From Promethearchaeota archaeon (GTDB lineage Archaea; Asgardarchaeota; Lokiarchaeia; Sigyniarchaeales; SOKP01), in NCBI GenBank assembly GCA_030606095.1, contig JAUWHC010000167.1, positions 1 to 6,404 on the forward strand: a DNA stretch of 6,404 bases, read 5' to 3'. Every line of letters begins with the position of its first letter. The stretch's first letter is position 1. Positions 5,857 through 6,404 of this stretch are shown piece after piece. Both the position numbers and the translations under genes were made by a program. The notes beneath the pieces are model-generated. The model was not told where the DNA came from, ran no database searches, and saw only the letters and a list, made by a program, of their open reading frames with translations.

Positions 5857-6404
5857 ATGAAAGTCGCTTTTAGTAAGTTAAATATTACTCCCAAAGAATA
5901 TATAAGTAAACCTTTGGCAGGATATACTCGTAAATACCCCTGTTTAGGGAAATTAGATGACCTTTATGTTCATAGCGTTTTAATAGAAAGCAATTCAGTA
6001 GCTTCTAATAATGATTTTTTGCTTCTAATATCTTTAGATCTGTTAAAAGTTCCTTTATCTATAACAAAATACATTAGAAATAAAATAATTAAGAAATATC
6101 CTTCGTTAAAATTTGAACAAATTTTAGTGCATGCCACTCATACTCACGCTGCTTTTGATTTAACGGGCGAGTTTTATTGGCCTGGAGGTGCTCTAAATAT
6201 AATGAAGGGTATTATGTTTGGTGCGAATAGGAACGATAAATATATCGTATGGTTCACTAATAAAATACTTAAAATGGTCGAAGGACTATTTAATAATTTA
6301 AAGCCTTGTAAAATTGCGTGGAAAAAGGAACCCTTTAATCCAGACATCGTTATCAACAGAAGACACCCCTCTAGGAAGACTTGTCCTCATTTAGGAGTAA
6401 TTAC
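5857..6404 (+). CDS. Neutral/alkaline ceramidase-like hydrolase, N-terminal part (partial)
   Basis: A frame opens at ATG 5857 and stays open for 182 codons to the right edge, so the C-terminal part is missing. It resembles the N-terminal domain of the neutral/alkaline non-lysosomal ceramidase family, zinc-dependent amidases. Visible signs are the N-terminal KVAFSKLNITP strand, then AGYTRKYPCLGKLDDLYVHS (21-40), a LLLISLDLL strand (55-63), the metal-site motif ILVHATHTHAAF (89-100, with His95 and His97 matching the family's THTHSGP zinc-ligand region), and INRRHP (166-171), like the family's conserved NRR. The catalytic serine lies further on in known members and is not in the window. No signal peptide is seen, unlike the secreted bacterial enzymes, so a cytoplasmic protein is likely. 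Archaea are not known for ceramides, so the substrate is open and many archaeal relatives are annotated only as ceramidase-like. It diverges from eL33. Confidence 0.85.
   Translation, partial: MKVAFSKLNITPKEYISKPLAGYTRKYPCLGKLDDLYVHSVLIESNSVASNNDFLLLISLDLLKVPLSITKYIRNKIIKKYPSLKFEQILVHATHTHAAFDLTGEFYWPGGALNIMKGIMFGANRNDKYIVWFTNKILKMVEGLFNNLKPCKIAWKKEPFNPDIVINRRHPSRKTCPHLGVI

Noticed and set aside
6174..6356. Minus-strand open frame of 60 codons
   Set aside because: It is antisense to the ceramidase-like gene, whose motifs run through this stretch in the plus frame.

Overview
The window is strongly AT-rich and its gene content points to an archaeon of the Asgard group (Promethearchaeota), most likely Lokiarchaeia-like. 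The evidence is a combination of archaeal-type 3-dehydroquinate synthase II, the archaeal/eukaryotic ribosomal protein eL33 (L35Ae), and a eukaryote-like ESCRT-III (Snf7-family) protein, next to a large eukaryote-flavoured zinc-finger/PH-like protein. This is an inference from gene families; no rRNA or other phylogenetic marker beyond eL33 is present.

Layout, left to right: (1) 1-1119, minus: the N-terminal 373 codons of a glycoside hydrolase family 57 protein, cut by the left edge. (2) 1181-2284, minus: complete 3-dehydroquinate synthase II (AroB'). (3) 2424-3074, plus: a complete 216-residue ESCRT-III subunit, divergent from aroB'. (4) 3134-5248, minus: a 704-residue multidomain protein converging on the ESCRT-III gene, with a FYVE/B-box-spaced zinc finger, a zinc ribbon, a helical region, a GRAM/PH-like domain, an Asn-rich disordered linker and a C-terminal helical segment. 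(5) 5416-5709, minus: eL33, upstream of and co-oriented with the 704-residue gene but separated from it by T-tracts that look like terminators. (6) 5857-6404, plus: the start of a neutral-ceramidase-like protein, divergent from eL33 and cut by the right edge. No gap between genes reaches 300 bases, and I see no tRNA, rRNA, CRISPR array or mobile element.

Most genes look like independent transcription units. The central convergent pair is the most interesting part. The ESCRT-III protein carries a CHMP6-like Pro motif (MIM2-like) and a C-terminal MIM1-like helix, both candidate docking sites for a Vps4 ATPase that is not in this window. Its neighbour has the parts expected of a membrane-associated adaptor (treble-clef-type zinc finger plus PH-like fold plus a short C-terminal helical hairpin vaguely like an ESCRT-I steadiness box). 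A shared role in membrane remodelling is a hypothesis from domain content and adjacency, not something the sequence proves. The flanking metabolic genes (GH57, aroB', ceramidase-like hydrolase) have no obvious link to it.
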